Below, in pieces: positions 21,401 through 30,745 of a stretch of DNA of 34,926 bases (its first letter is position 1; each line of letters begins with the position of its first letter). The stretch is from Sphaeroforma sirkka (taxonomy: Eukaryota; Opisthokonta; Ichthyosporea; Ichthyophonida): assembly GCA_001586965.3 (NCBI GenBank), contig LUCW03001382.1:1-34926 (forward strand). Reading direction: 5' to 3'. The translations under genes and the position numbers were made by a program. The notes beneath the pieces were generated by a model that worked only from the letters and a program-made list of their open reading frames with translations, made no database searches and had not been told where the DNA came from.

Positions 21401-22077
21401 GCATGCATCGGCTGTAGCGCTAGAAAGTTCACTCCCCCACACTTTACATGTCCCTTCGTGTTAGAGTTTGTGTCAAAACTGATCGCACCACAGAAAGGCG
21501 TAGTAGTTAATAAGACACTGCTAGATGCACTTAGTAGTCGCAAGCGCTATACAGACATGCTAACGATTCACGATCAACTAGTATATATACACAAGGGACC
21601 GATAGAACCAAACATACTCATAGAAAAGTGTCTCCAGTGCCGCGTTTCATGACTACTGTAGTTCATACGTTACGTGTAAATGGTGCACACCCAGGCAATG
21701 AATTTATATGGCCATCACTGGCTAGTATAGATCGTGGCCAGCAACCCAATAGAGTACTGTGGATTGATAATCCGCAAATAGATTTCAATACGCTTCACCC
21801 AGAGGCAGCAGCGTACATAATCACACCACAGTATTGGAAACGCACACTACCCCACCACCACATTCACCCCTGTTCGATATAGATCAGGATTTAGAAAACA
21901 ACATCCCAAATAGATATCACTCTCTCCTATATCACTAGCAGTCTAGATCCACCTGATTTTACCAAGTGTTGGCAAATATGCCTACGACAGATTTGCATTG
22001 ACTTGAAGCTGAATAGCAATTATATCAACAAACATCCTGCGATGAAACGCCCACCTCCTAGAACACATCCGCCCTAA
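18491..22077 (+). pseudogene. LINE A4 ORF2 (endonuclease - reverse transcriptase - CCHC), multiple frameshifts
   Basis: Starts in the ATGA overlap. The endonuclease frame is open to about 18724, shifts at the same C-run as in A1, and continues to 19233 with GDMNFRD, RVDHVYA and TDHEWVF. A break near 19229 is followed by the linker (to 19563). The segment 19674-19889 keeps the correct frame through KDQGKPNPKSP, where A1 and A2 have lost a base, but breaks at HTERYLM. The RT core is open from 19979 to 20812 (FLDIKKAYD, GLTQGDP, GWVDD), and the finger region from 21161 to 21652. Stop TAA at 22075-22077. Confidence 0.85.
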
Positions 22078-22415
22078 GCGCCTACCGGCAGACACAGCTG
22101 CAAATCGCAACCCGGTGATGCGGTAGTGAGTCCGAGACAGTAGTGCCGCTACTGGTCTCTCTCTCATATTCAGTAACACGAAATGCAAATCGGTCATAGT
22201 ATATTCTCAGCACTTGTTTCCAACCAGTTAGGATTTACAAACTACTACTAAAACAACCCATAGAACTACATACCCAAAGAAACCAAGCCACATAGCAAAC
22301 TAAACGCAGCGCAACAACTCAGCCATTAGACAGTTCAGTTGGCCTCTACCTGAGAAAACAGGGATTAAGGCACAAACTGCGACACCTGCCGGCCGCCACA
22401 GGTCTTCGGACACAA

Positions 22416-22436
22416 GCCATTGTATATAGCAATGGC
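22416..22436 (+). promoter_or_regulatory. 3'-terminal stem-loop of LINE A4
   Basis: GCCATTG, loop TATATAG, CAATGGC: a perfect 7-bp stem 19-20 nt before the element's 3' end. The equivalents in A1, A2 and B2 keep most of the pairing (A2 has one mismatch; B2 has a G-T pair and one mismatch), while B1 is poorer. LINE reverse transcriptases of the stringent type recognise a 3' stem-loop in their RNA, which would be the role here. Confidence 0.5.
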
Positions 22437-22456
22437 GTGTAAGCAAATAAAGGTAC

Positions 22457-22512
22457 CTAAACCCTAAACCCTAAAGGTAAAGGCCCTAAACCCTAAACCC
22501 TAAAAAACCCTA
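22457..22512 (-). repeat. Telomeric tract T3 (CCCTAAA)
   Basis: About seven CCCTAAA-type heptamers directly after the 3' end of A4, some altered (AAAGGTAAAGG). The C-rich strand is on top, opposite to T1/T2. It grades through CCCTAGG units into the following CCCTGGG block. Confidence 0.9.
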
Positions 22513-23036
22513 GGCCCTAGGCCCTGGGCCCTGGGCCCTAGGCCCTGGGCCCTAAGCCTGGCCCTGGCCCTGGGCCCTGGGCCCTGGGCCCTAGGCCCTG
22601 GGCCCTGGGCCCTGGGCCCTGGGCCTGGGCCTGGGCCCCTAGGCCTGGGCCCTGGGCCCTGGGCCCTGGGCCCTGGGCCCTGGGCCCTGGGCCCTGGGCC
22701 CTGGGCCCTGGGCCCTGGGCCCTGGGCCTGGGCCCTGGGCCCTGGGCCCTGGGCCCTGGGCCTGGGCCCTGGGCCCTGGGGCCTGGGCCCTGGGCCCTGG
22801 GCCCTGGCCCTGGGCCCTGGGCCCTGGGCCCTGGGCCCTGGGCCTGGGCCCTGGGCCTGGGCCCTGGGCCTGGGCCCTGGGCCCTGGGCCTGGGCCCTGG
22901 GCCCTGGGCCCCTGGGCCCTGGGCCCTGGGCCCTGGGCCCTGGGCCCTGGGCCCTGGGCCTGGGCCCTGGGCCCTGGGCCTGGGCCCTGGCCCCTGGGCC
23001 CTGGGCCTGGGCCCTGGGCCCTGGGCCCTGGGCCCT
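22513..23036. repeat. (CCCTGGG)n block, probably miscalled CCCTAAA telomere
   Basis: About 520 bp of heptamers dominated by CCCTGGG with occasional CCCTAGG, CCCTAAG, hexamers and octamers. The period and the invariant CCCT are those of the neighbouring telomere tract; only AAA has become GGG. Nanopore base calling is known to record C-rich telomere repeats in this way. A genuinely variant telomere repeat is the alternative. Open frames coding for PGPRAQ-type repeats across it are artefacts of the repeat. Confidence 0.8.
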
Positions 23037-24218
23037 GGCAAAGGCCACACCCTGGGCCTGGGCCTGAAACAAATTCAATTCCTGGACTCCTCTGGGCCTG
23101 GGCATTATGGCCCTGGGCCTGGGCCTGGGTCTTATAAATCATATAACTCGTATGTCACACAGAAATGGCCCTCTACAGGAATATCTGGCCCTGGGCCTGG
23201 GCCTGGGCCCTGGGACTCACTGGGCTATGCTCGCTCCTGAGAACTGGGCCTGGGCCCTACCCTCCGGGCCATACCTGGGCCTGGGCCTGGGCATGCCTGG
23301 GCCCTGGGCCCCAAACAAAAGGCCCTGGGCACTGGGCCCTGACAAGGCTCGCTGAACTCCGCCCTGGGCCCTGGGCCTACCCAGGCGAGGAAGGCCTGGG
23401 CCTGACTCGACACGCCACTGGAACATCACAGCTTCCAGCAGTCTCTTATTCAGAGTACCCAACGATCGTCGCACTGGGCCGTCACGAACTGGGCCTATGT
23501 TCACCCTAGAAAAGGGCCCCGGCAGGCCCTCACATGCATTGGCTGCAGCAAAACACCTTTCACCACATCACACTTCAAGTGTCCCCTGGGCCCTGGGCCC
23601 TGGGCCTGTCCAAACTCATCTCACCAAAGAAAGAGACAGTAGTTGATAGCAACTTACTTGACGCCCTAGGCCCCCTAAGCGCTACACTGGACATGCTCAC
23701 ACTACACGACCAGCTGGTGGTGGGCCTTGCACTGGGACCCATACCACCCCAAGTACTGCTGAACTGTGTTCCCAGTGCCACGGTTCATGACCACAATAGT
23801 ACACCTCTCCTCGTAGACTCAGAACACCCACAGAACTGATTATACTTGGCCTTCGTTGGACCTGGGACGTCGTTTCGAACAAGCCCACAGAACACTGTGG
23901 CTAGATAACCCGCAAATGGACTTCAACACACTACATCCAGAGGCTAGCGCCTATATGGCGGCGCCCCAGCATTGGACACGCAAACTCCCGAACCACCACA
24001 TACACCCCTGTTTGACATTGACCTGGGACTTGGACCCTGACATCCCAATGGACATTACACTATCCTACATATGTAGTAGCGTGACTCCGCCTGACTTGAT
24101 CTGGACGCTGGCGAATATGCCTGCGACAAATATGCAGCTGGACCTGAAGTTGAATAGCACATATATCAACGAACACAGCGCGATGAAAGGCCCCCCCCCC
24201 CCCCCACACCCTCCCTGA
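23037..24218 (+). pseudogene. LINE B1 ORF2 C-terminal region
   Basis: Encodes the part after the RT core: IGCSK-type finger remnants near 23540-23580, DNPQMDFNTLHPEA (23909-23950) and the C-terminal tail (MDITLSYICSS near 24049). The frame from 23856 to 24218 is open. Upstream it is broken by the inserted GC-rich words. No function is possible as assembled. Confidence 0.75.
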
Positions 24219-24600
24219 ATGCCTACCGGCCTGGGCACAGTCGCACATCGCGACCCGGTGATGCGGTAGTGAGTATAATACACTGCCTGAGCCACTGTAT
24301 CATACCTCATATTCAATGAAACGATATGCATGGGCTGTCTGCCTGCAGCTTACTCACAGACTCTGTGTCCAATCCAGTTACGGTTGTCAAACACCCACAC
24401 CACTAACAAAACTACAGCCAAAGAAAACAACGGGCAAGTACAACAACCACAGACCGAAAACGACTCAGCCCAAAGACAAGTTCAGTTCGCCCCCCTGAAA
24501 AGCAGGGTCATGGGAACTGCCAACACCTGCCGGTAGCCACAAGTCCACCCCGGACATCAGGCATTGTATATAGCACCAGCGTGTAAACAAATAAAGGTAC
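23037..24600 (+). mobile_element. LINE copy B1 (5'-truncated, contaminated with CCTGGG words)
   Basis: Subfamily B; homology begins around the RT thumb region (AAAGGCCACACC) and continues to the 3' terminus ACAAATAAAGGTAC. Between about 23040 and 24040 many short stretches of the B2/B3 sequence are replaced by CCCTGGG or CCTGGGC words, for example CTGGCCCTGGGCCTGGGC in place of CTGGGCAAACAAGCAACC. From about 24050 the match is nearly clean apart from a C15-type run near 24190-24205. Confidence 0.85.
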
Positions 24601-24605
24601 AGAAG

Positions 24606-24627
24606 AAACCCTAAACCCTAAACCCTA
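24606..24627 (-). repeat. Telomeric tract T4 (CCCTAAA)
   Basis: Three heptamers between the 3' end of B1 and the truncated 5' end of B2. The last TA is shared with the B2 sequence (TACCTCTCG in B3), so the 5' junction shows 2-bp microhomology. Confidence 0.9.
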
Positions 24628-27108
24628 CCTCTCGACCAAGATATCTTCACCACCGCACATATCATGCAAGCCATACTAGCATATGATAGCCGGAAGGGCT
24701 CCGGCCCGGACGGAATACATATTGATATTCTCAAAGCAGCTATCGAAGTCTATCCCATAGGACACGATCAGGAGGGTAAACCAAATCCCAAGTCACCAAT
24801 TCTTAAAGTCCTCAATTACCTGTTCAACAAGATACTACATACGGGTAACGTGCCGTCAGCTTGGCTGTGCACGCTTATCGTGCCCATTCCCAAAACTGAG
24901 GTACCCACAGGGCCAGAATTCTTTCGACCTATAACGCTCACACAGATACTGCGTCGTATCTTTCAAATAGTACTGCTGAGTTACATGAATCAGCTGTCTG
25001 CCTTTAAAACACATAGCAGACAAGGCGGGTTCAAATCAGGCTACTCTTGCTTCACACACGCCCTCACGCTACACGAATACATCAATCAATCAAGCCCTAC
25101 AGCCCAACACACCCACCAGGTATTCCTGGACATTAAGAAAGCATATGACTCAGTCAAACTTGACCGCCTCTGGCGCCTTCTACACAATCGACGGGTACCC
25201 ACCCCATTGATCACCCTCTTCCAAACGTATGTACCATAATGTAGTGTCTCGTATTACATATCAACAAGTCCTCGGGCCTATATTCACACGTGCTCATGGT
25301 CTAACTCAGGGTGATCAATCACCCCACACTCTTCAACATATACATTGACCCGCTACTTGATAGCCTTGCTAAAGTCGACCCCGAGGCTTCCTTGGCTGGG
25401 TCGACGACCTAACGATCTACAACCGCGATCACACCAAGTTGCAACTAGGCCTCAACCATGCTTATGTATGGGGCAAACGCTCCGGTGTTGAATTCCACCC
25501 AAAGAAATCGATATATGTAGCACCGCAAAATCCCAAACTAGCACACAAGTTCATGCTCGGACTGAATGGTATAGATGCACACCCACTGCTAGATACTTGG
25601 GAGTTCCCTATGGGACCCAAGGGAATAGACATTGTACAAATGTTGGAAACACGCATCAATACTCTGAATGAATCCATAAGCCACAGCGGCCCCTTGGCTT
25701 CCGAGCTGGGACCCACCTACACCCACACAACAAGCTCATGATCTTCCAGTATTTATACTCTCCAAAATCACTTACGGTCTTGCTTTCATCCCACTATCAC
25801 ACTACTCACTCACATCACAAATCAATACACAACTCGACAAGCTCGATACCGTAATCCATAAAGCCTCTGGATACATTCTTTCCACTGCCGCACACAAAAG
25901 ACCCCAACAAAGCCACACCAACTATGCTGAAACAAATTCAGTTCTCTGTGGACTCCTCAACGCACGGGCATTATATGCTTGGCGGTGCGTGAGTCTTATA
26001 AATCATATAACTCGTATGTCACACAGAAATCCTCTACAGGAATATCTGGGCAAACAAGCAACCATATTCACCCCTATGGGACTCACTATGCTCGCTCGCT
26101 CGAGAACATACTTCACTACCCTCCGTTCATAACATACAGGAAACTGAAACAAGCATACACAAACAGAAAACCAAACAAAGGAAAGCGCACTACACCGACA
26201 AGCGGCTCGCGAACTTCGATTTGGACTCATCTACCCAGGCGAGGAAGAGGCGGTACCGACTCGACACGCCACTCGAACATCACAGCTTCAGCAGTCTCTT
26301 ATTCAGGTACCAACGATCGTCGCACTGTACGTCACGAACAGGTATATGTTCACGCTAGAAAGACCCCGGCAGGTCTCACATGCATTGGCTGCAGCGCAAA
26401 CACCTTTCACCACATCACACTTCAAGTGTCCCCTCGTGCTGCCCTACATGTCCAAACTCATCTCACCAAAGAAAGAGATTGTAGTTGATAGCAACTTACT
26501 TGACGCCCATAGCACCCGTAAGCGCTACACAGACATGCTCACACTACACGACCAGCTGGTGTGCTTGCACAAAGGACCCATACCACCCCAAGTACTGCTG
26601 AACTGTGTGTTCCCAGTGCCACGGTTCATGACCACAATAGTACACACTCTCCTCGTAGATTAGACTCAGAACACCCACAGAACGATTATGCTTGGCCTTC
26701 GTTGGACCGCAGACGTCGTTTCGAACAAGCCCACAGAACACTGTGGCTAGATAACCCGCAAATGGACTTCAACACACTACATCCAGAGGCTGGCGCCTAT
26801 ATGGCGGCGCCCCAGCACTGGACACGCAAACTCCCGAACCACCACATACACCCCTGTTTGACATTGACCAGGACTTAGACAATGACATCCCAATAGACAT
26901 TACACTATCCTACATATGTAGTGGCGTGACTCCGCCTGACTTGATCAGACGCTGGCGAATATGCCTGCGACAAATATGCATTGACCTGAAGTTGAATAGC
27001 ACATATATCAGCGAACACAGCGCGATGAAACGCCCCCGCCCCGCCCACACCCTCCTGGAATGCCTACCGGCAGGCACAGTCGCACATCGCGACCCGGTGA
27101 TGCGGTAG
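24628..27108 (+). pseudogene. LINE B2 ORF2 (RT to C-terminus), multiple frameshifts
   Basis: Open from 24664 to 25239 with GSGPDGIHID, CTLIVPIPK, FRPITL and FLDIKKAYD. An extra base near 25229 (CAAACGTATG instead of CAAAACATG) ends it. The QGDP motif reads CAGGGTGATCAATCAC, missing bases relative to A. The WVDD region is present near 25395-25410 (GGCTGGGTCGACGAC). The segment 25439-25741 carries GVEFHPKKS. The finger sequence CIGCSANTFHHITLQC-like is near 26380-26430. The tail is read from 26926 to 27108, longer than in subfamily A. Confidence 0.82.
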
Positions 27109-27435
27109 TGAGTATGATACACTGGTGAGCCACTGTATCATACCTCATATTCAATGAAACGATATGCATATCTGCCACAGCTTACTCACAGACTCTGTGT
27201 CAATCCAGTTACGGTCAGTCAAACGCCCACACCACTAACAAAACTACAGCCAAAAGAAAACAACTCAACAAGTACAACAACCACAGACCGCACAAGACTC
27301 AGCCCCTAGATGGTCAGTTCGCCCTCCCTGAAAAGCAGGGTCACGGGAACTGCCAACACCTGCCGGTAGCCACAAGTCCACCCCGGACATCGGGCGTTGT
27401 ATACAGCAATGGCGTGTAGAAACAAATAAAGGTGC
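24628..27435 (+). mobile_element. LINE retrotransposon, copy B2 (5'-truncated)
   Basis: Starts inside ORF2 just before the RT (PLDQDIF) and runs to CAAATAAAGGTGC at the 3' end, then telomere repeats. Subfamily B is clearly diverged from A at DNA level, but the proteins share all motifs (HSRQGGFKSGYS against HKRQGGFKSGYS). Nearly identical to B3, including the damaged QGDP motif, which points to a common error or very recent duplication. Confidence 0.93.
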
Positions 27436-27521
27436 CTAAAGCCCTAAGCCCTAAACCCTAAACCCTAAACCCTAAGGCCCTAAACCCCTAAACCCTATTT
27501 ATCCTAAACCCTAAACCCTAA
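27436..27521 (-). repeat. Telomeric tract T5 (CCCTAAA)
   Basis: About eleven heptamers with minor variants (GCCCTAAG, ATTTATCCTAAA) between the 3' end of B2 and the truncated 5' end of B3. The longest clean C-strand tract in the window. Confidence 0.93.
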
Positions 27522-30500
27522 AATCGGTCTACTTAGCACCACACCTGGGAAATGACGTATACAAAACTTTAATGGCACTCAGCTGCAAACCTCATGTGCT
27601 GGTTGGAATATGAATTTCCGCGATACAGAATATAATGACTTCCTCATTAAATATCCCGACCGTAGAAAATCTATCGAATACTATGCTCAGCTACACCAAA
27701 TGGACCATATAACACCAAACCAATCAGCAAACATACGTGTTGATCACGTCTACGCTCAATCACGTACGAGAACACTGCTCACACTCATCAAAGCCGCAGA
27801 CATTTCACTCAAAACCGATCATGAATGGGTGTTTTCACTCAACATTCAATCACCAGACATACAACACCCCAGTACTATGCCTACATCCATAGAATGTATG
27901 CCAGCACACGGGTACAACAGATACCGAATTCGAACTTATAATTGCAACAACCCGCGCTACGCAAATACCTTTCGAGCAAGAATAAGAGCTAACTCTAAGT
28001 CATGGCTACGACTTATCCAGAATGCAAATCAAGACAAAATCACATCAGTATATGATACGATGGTTAACAAGCTATGGAAAGTAGCACAAGGCACATTCTA
28101 CGGTTACTATCTGGAAAACACCCCCACAGATCCCACACCATTGCGCGCTACCGAGGCGTATCCATAATACCACCATTGTGAAATTATTCACTAAACAAAG
28201 AAATCACTGTCCAAACAACCATCAATACCCAACACAACAGACCAACAGCAGCACATCATTGGCTCATTTCCTGCAAAAGCTATTTAACCAGAAAATACCT
28301 TACAAAATACCAGAAGAAACCCATACTGAATTCATACCTCTCGACCAAGATATCTTCACCACCGCACATATCATGCAAGCCATACTAGCATATGATAGCC
28401 GGAAGGGCTCCGGCCCGGACGGAATACATATTGATATTCTCAAAGCAGCTATCGAAGTCTATCCCATAGGACACGATCAGGAGGGTAAACCAAATCCCAA
28501 GTCACCAATTCTTAAAGTCCTCAATTACCTGTTCAACAAGATACTACATACGGGTAACGTGCCGTCAGCCTGGCTGTGCACGCTTATCGTGCCCATTCCC
28601 AAAACTGAGGTACCCACAGGGCCAGAATTCTTTCGACCTATAACGCTCACACAGATACTGCGTCGTATCTTTCAAATAGTACTGCTGAGTTACATGAATC
28701 AGCTGTCTGCCTTTAAAACACATAGCAGACAAGGCGGGTTCAAATCAGGCTACTCTTGCTTCACACACGCCCTCACGCTACACGAATACATCAATCAATC
28801 AAGCCCTACAGCCCAACACACCCACCAGGTATTCCTGGACATTAAGAAAGCATATGACTCAGTCAAACTTGACCGCCTCTGGCGCCTTCTACACAATCGA
28901 CGGGTACCCACCCCATTGATCACCCTCTTCCAAAACATGTACCATAATGTAGTGTCTCGTATTACATATCAACAAGTCCTCGGGCCTATATTCACACGTG
29001 CTCATGGTCTAACTCAGGGTGATCAATCACTACACTCTTCAACATATACATTGACCCGCTACTTGATAGCCTTGCTAAAGTCGACCCCGAGGCTTCCTTG
29101 GCTGGGTCGACGACCTAACGATATACAACCGCGATCACACCAAGTTGCAAGCTAGGCCTCAACCATGCTTATGTATGGGGCAAACGCTCCGGTGTTGAAT
29201 TCACCCAAAGAAATCGATATATGTAGCACCGCAAAATCCCAAACTAGCACACAAGTTCATGCTCGGACTGAATGGTATAGATGCACACCCCACTGCTAGA
29301 TGCTTGGGATTCCCTATGGGACAAGGGAATAGACATTGTACAAATGTTGGAAACACGCATCAATACTCTGAATGAATCCATAAGCCACAGCGGCCCCTTG
29401 GCTTCCGAGCTGGGACCCACCTACACCCACACAACAAGCTCATGATCTTCCAGTATTTATACTCTCCAAAATCACTTACGGTCTTGCTTTCATCCCACTA
29501 TCACACTACTCACTCACATCACAAATCAATACACAACTCGACAAGCTCGATACCGTAATCCATAAGGCCTCTGGATACATTCTTTCCACTGCCGCACACA
29601 AAAGACCCCAACAAAAGCCACACCAACTATGCTGAAACAAATTCAGTTCTGTGGACTCCTCAACGCACGGGCATTATGCGCTTGGCGGTGCGTGAGTCTT
29701 ATAAATCATATAACTCGTATGTCACACAGAAATCCTCTACAGGAATATCTGGGCAAACAAGCAACCATATTCACCCCTATGAGGACTCACTATGCTCGCT
29801 CGCGAGAACATACATCACTACCCTCCGTTCATAACATACAGGAAGCTGAAACAAGCATACACAAACAGAAAACCAAACAAAAGGAAAGCGCACTACACCG
29901 ACAAGCGGCTCGCGAACTCCGATTTGGACTCATCTACCCAGGCGAGGAAGAGCGGTACCGACTCGACACGCCACTCGAACATCACAGCTTCAGCAGTCTC
30001 TTATTCAGGTACCAACGATCGTCGCACTGTACGTCACGAACGGGTATATGTTCACGCTAGAAAGACCCCGGCAGGTCTCACATGCATTGGCTGCAGCAAA
30101 ACACCTTTCACCACATCACACTTCAAGTGTCCCCTCGTGCTGCCCTACATGTCCAAACTCATCTCACCAAGAAAGAGATTGTAGTTGATAGCAACTTACT
30201 TGACGCCCTTAGCACCCGTAAGCGCTACACAGACATGCTCACACTACACGACCAGCTGGTGTGCTTGCACAAAGGACCCATACCACCCCAAGTACTGCTG
30301 AACTGTGTGTTCCCAGTGCCACGGTTCATGACCACAATAGTACACACTCTCCTCGTAGACTCAGAACACCCACAGAACGATTATACTTGGCCTTCGTTGG
30401 ACCGCAGACGTCGTTTCGAGACAAGCCCACAGAACACTGTGGCTAGATAACCCGCAAATGGACTTCAACACACTACATCCAGAGGCTAGCGCCTATATAG

Positions 30501-30570
30501 CGGCGCCCCAGCACTGGACACGCAAACTCCCGAACCACCACATACACCCCTGTTTGACATTGACCAGGAC
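27522..30570 (+). mobile_element. LINE retrotransposon, copy B3 (truncated at both ends)
   Basis: Begins within the endonuclease domain (VYLAP block) directly after CCCTAAA repeats and runs through RT and finger. It breaks off at TTGACCAGGAC (30570), about 240 nt before the ORF2 stop seen in B2. There TTTAGGG repeats of the opposite polarity start. It therefore lacks the 3' UTR and was cut after insertion. Confidence 0.92.
27523..30570 (+). pseudogene. LINE B3 ORF2 fragment (endonuclease to C-terminal region)
   Basis: The endonuclease half is open from 27610 to 28167 with MNFRD, NIRVDHVYAQ and TDHEWVF. The catalytic GD before MNFRD is disturbed by a missing base (GGAATATGAAT). The RT is open from 28178 to 29155 with all motifs up to QGD, then breaks (GATCAATCACTACACTC). 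Later segments 29629-30060 and 30082-30450 hold the thumb, the CIGC finger and part of the tail. The end at 30570 is a chromosomal break, not a stop codon. Confidence 0.82.
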
Positions 30571-30572
30571 GA

Positions 30573-30745
30573 TTTTTAGGGTTTTAGGGTTTATGGGTTT
30601 TAGGGTTTTAGGGTTAAAGTTTAGGAGTTTTAGGGTTTAGGAGTTTAGGGTTAGGAGTTTAGGGTTTAGGTTTAGGGTTTAGGAGTTTAGGGTTTAGGGT
30701 TTAGGAGTTTAGGTTTAAGTTTAAAGTTTAGGAGTTTAAAATTTA
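30573..30745 (+). repeat. Telomeric tract T6 (TTTAGGG, degrading to TTTAAAA)
   Basis: Starts with TTTTTAGGG, TTTTAGGG and TTTATGGG, then mixes TTTAGGAG, TTTAAAG and TTTAGGG before turning into TTTAAAA. The phase and heptamer period are kept through the transition. It is joined to the broken LINE B3. Confidence 0.92.

Larger units (their letters stand above)
17953..22456 (+). mobile_element. LINE retrotransposon, copy A4 (5'-truncated, inverted relative to A1-A3)
   Basis: Same subfamily as A1/A2, on the + strand. It lacks the 5' UTR and the first half of ORF1. It comprises the ORF1 C-terminus (to 18494), ORF2 (18491-22077) and a 3' UTR ending CAAATAAAGGTAC at 22455-22456, followed by CTAAACCC. 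Its polarity implies a chromosome end to its left, the opposite of A1-A3. Confidence 0.92.

Noticed and set aside
22500..23142. Long - strand open frames coding for PGPRAQ-like repeats, resembling a collagen-like protein
   Set aside because: They follow from a stop-free 7-bp GC repeat read in every frame; the repeat itself is best explained as miscalled telomere.
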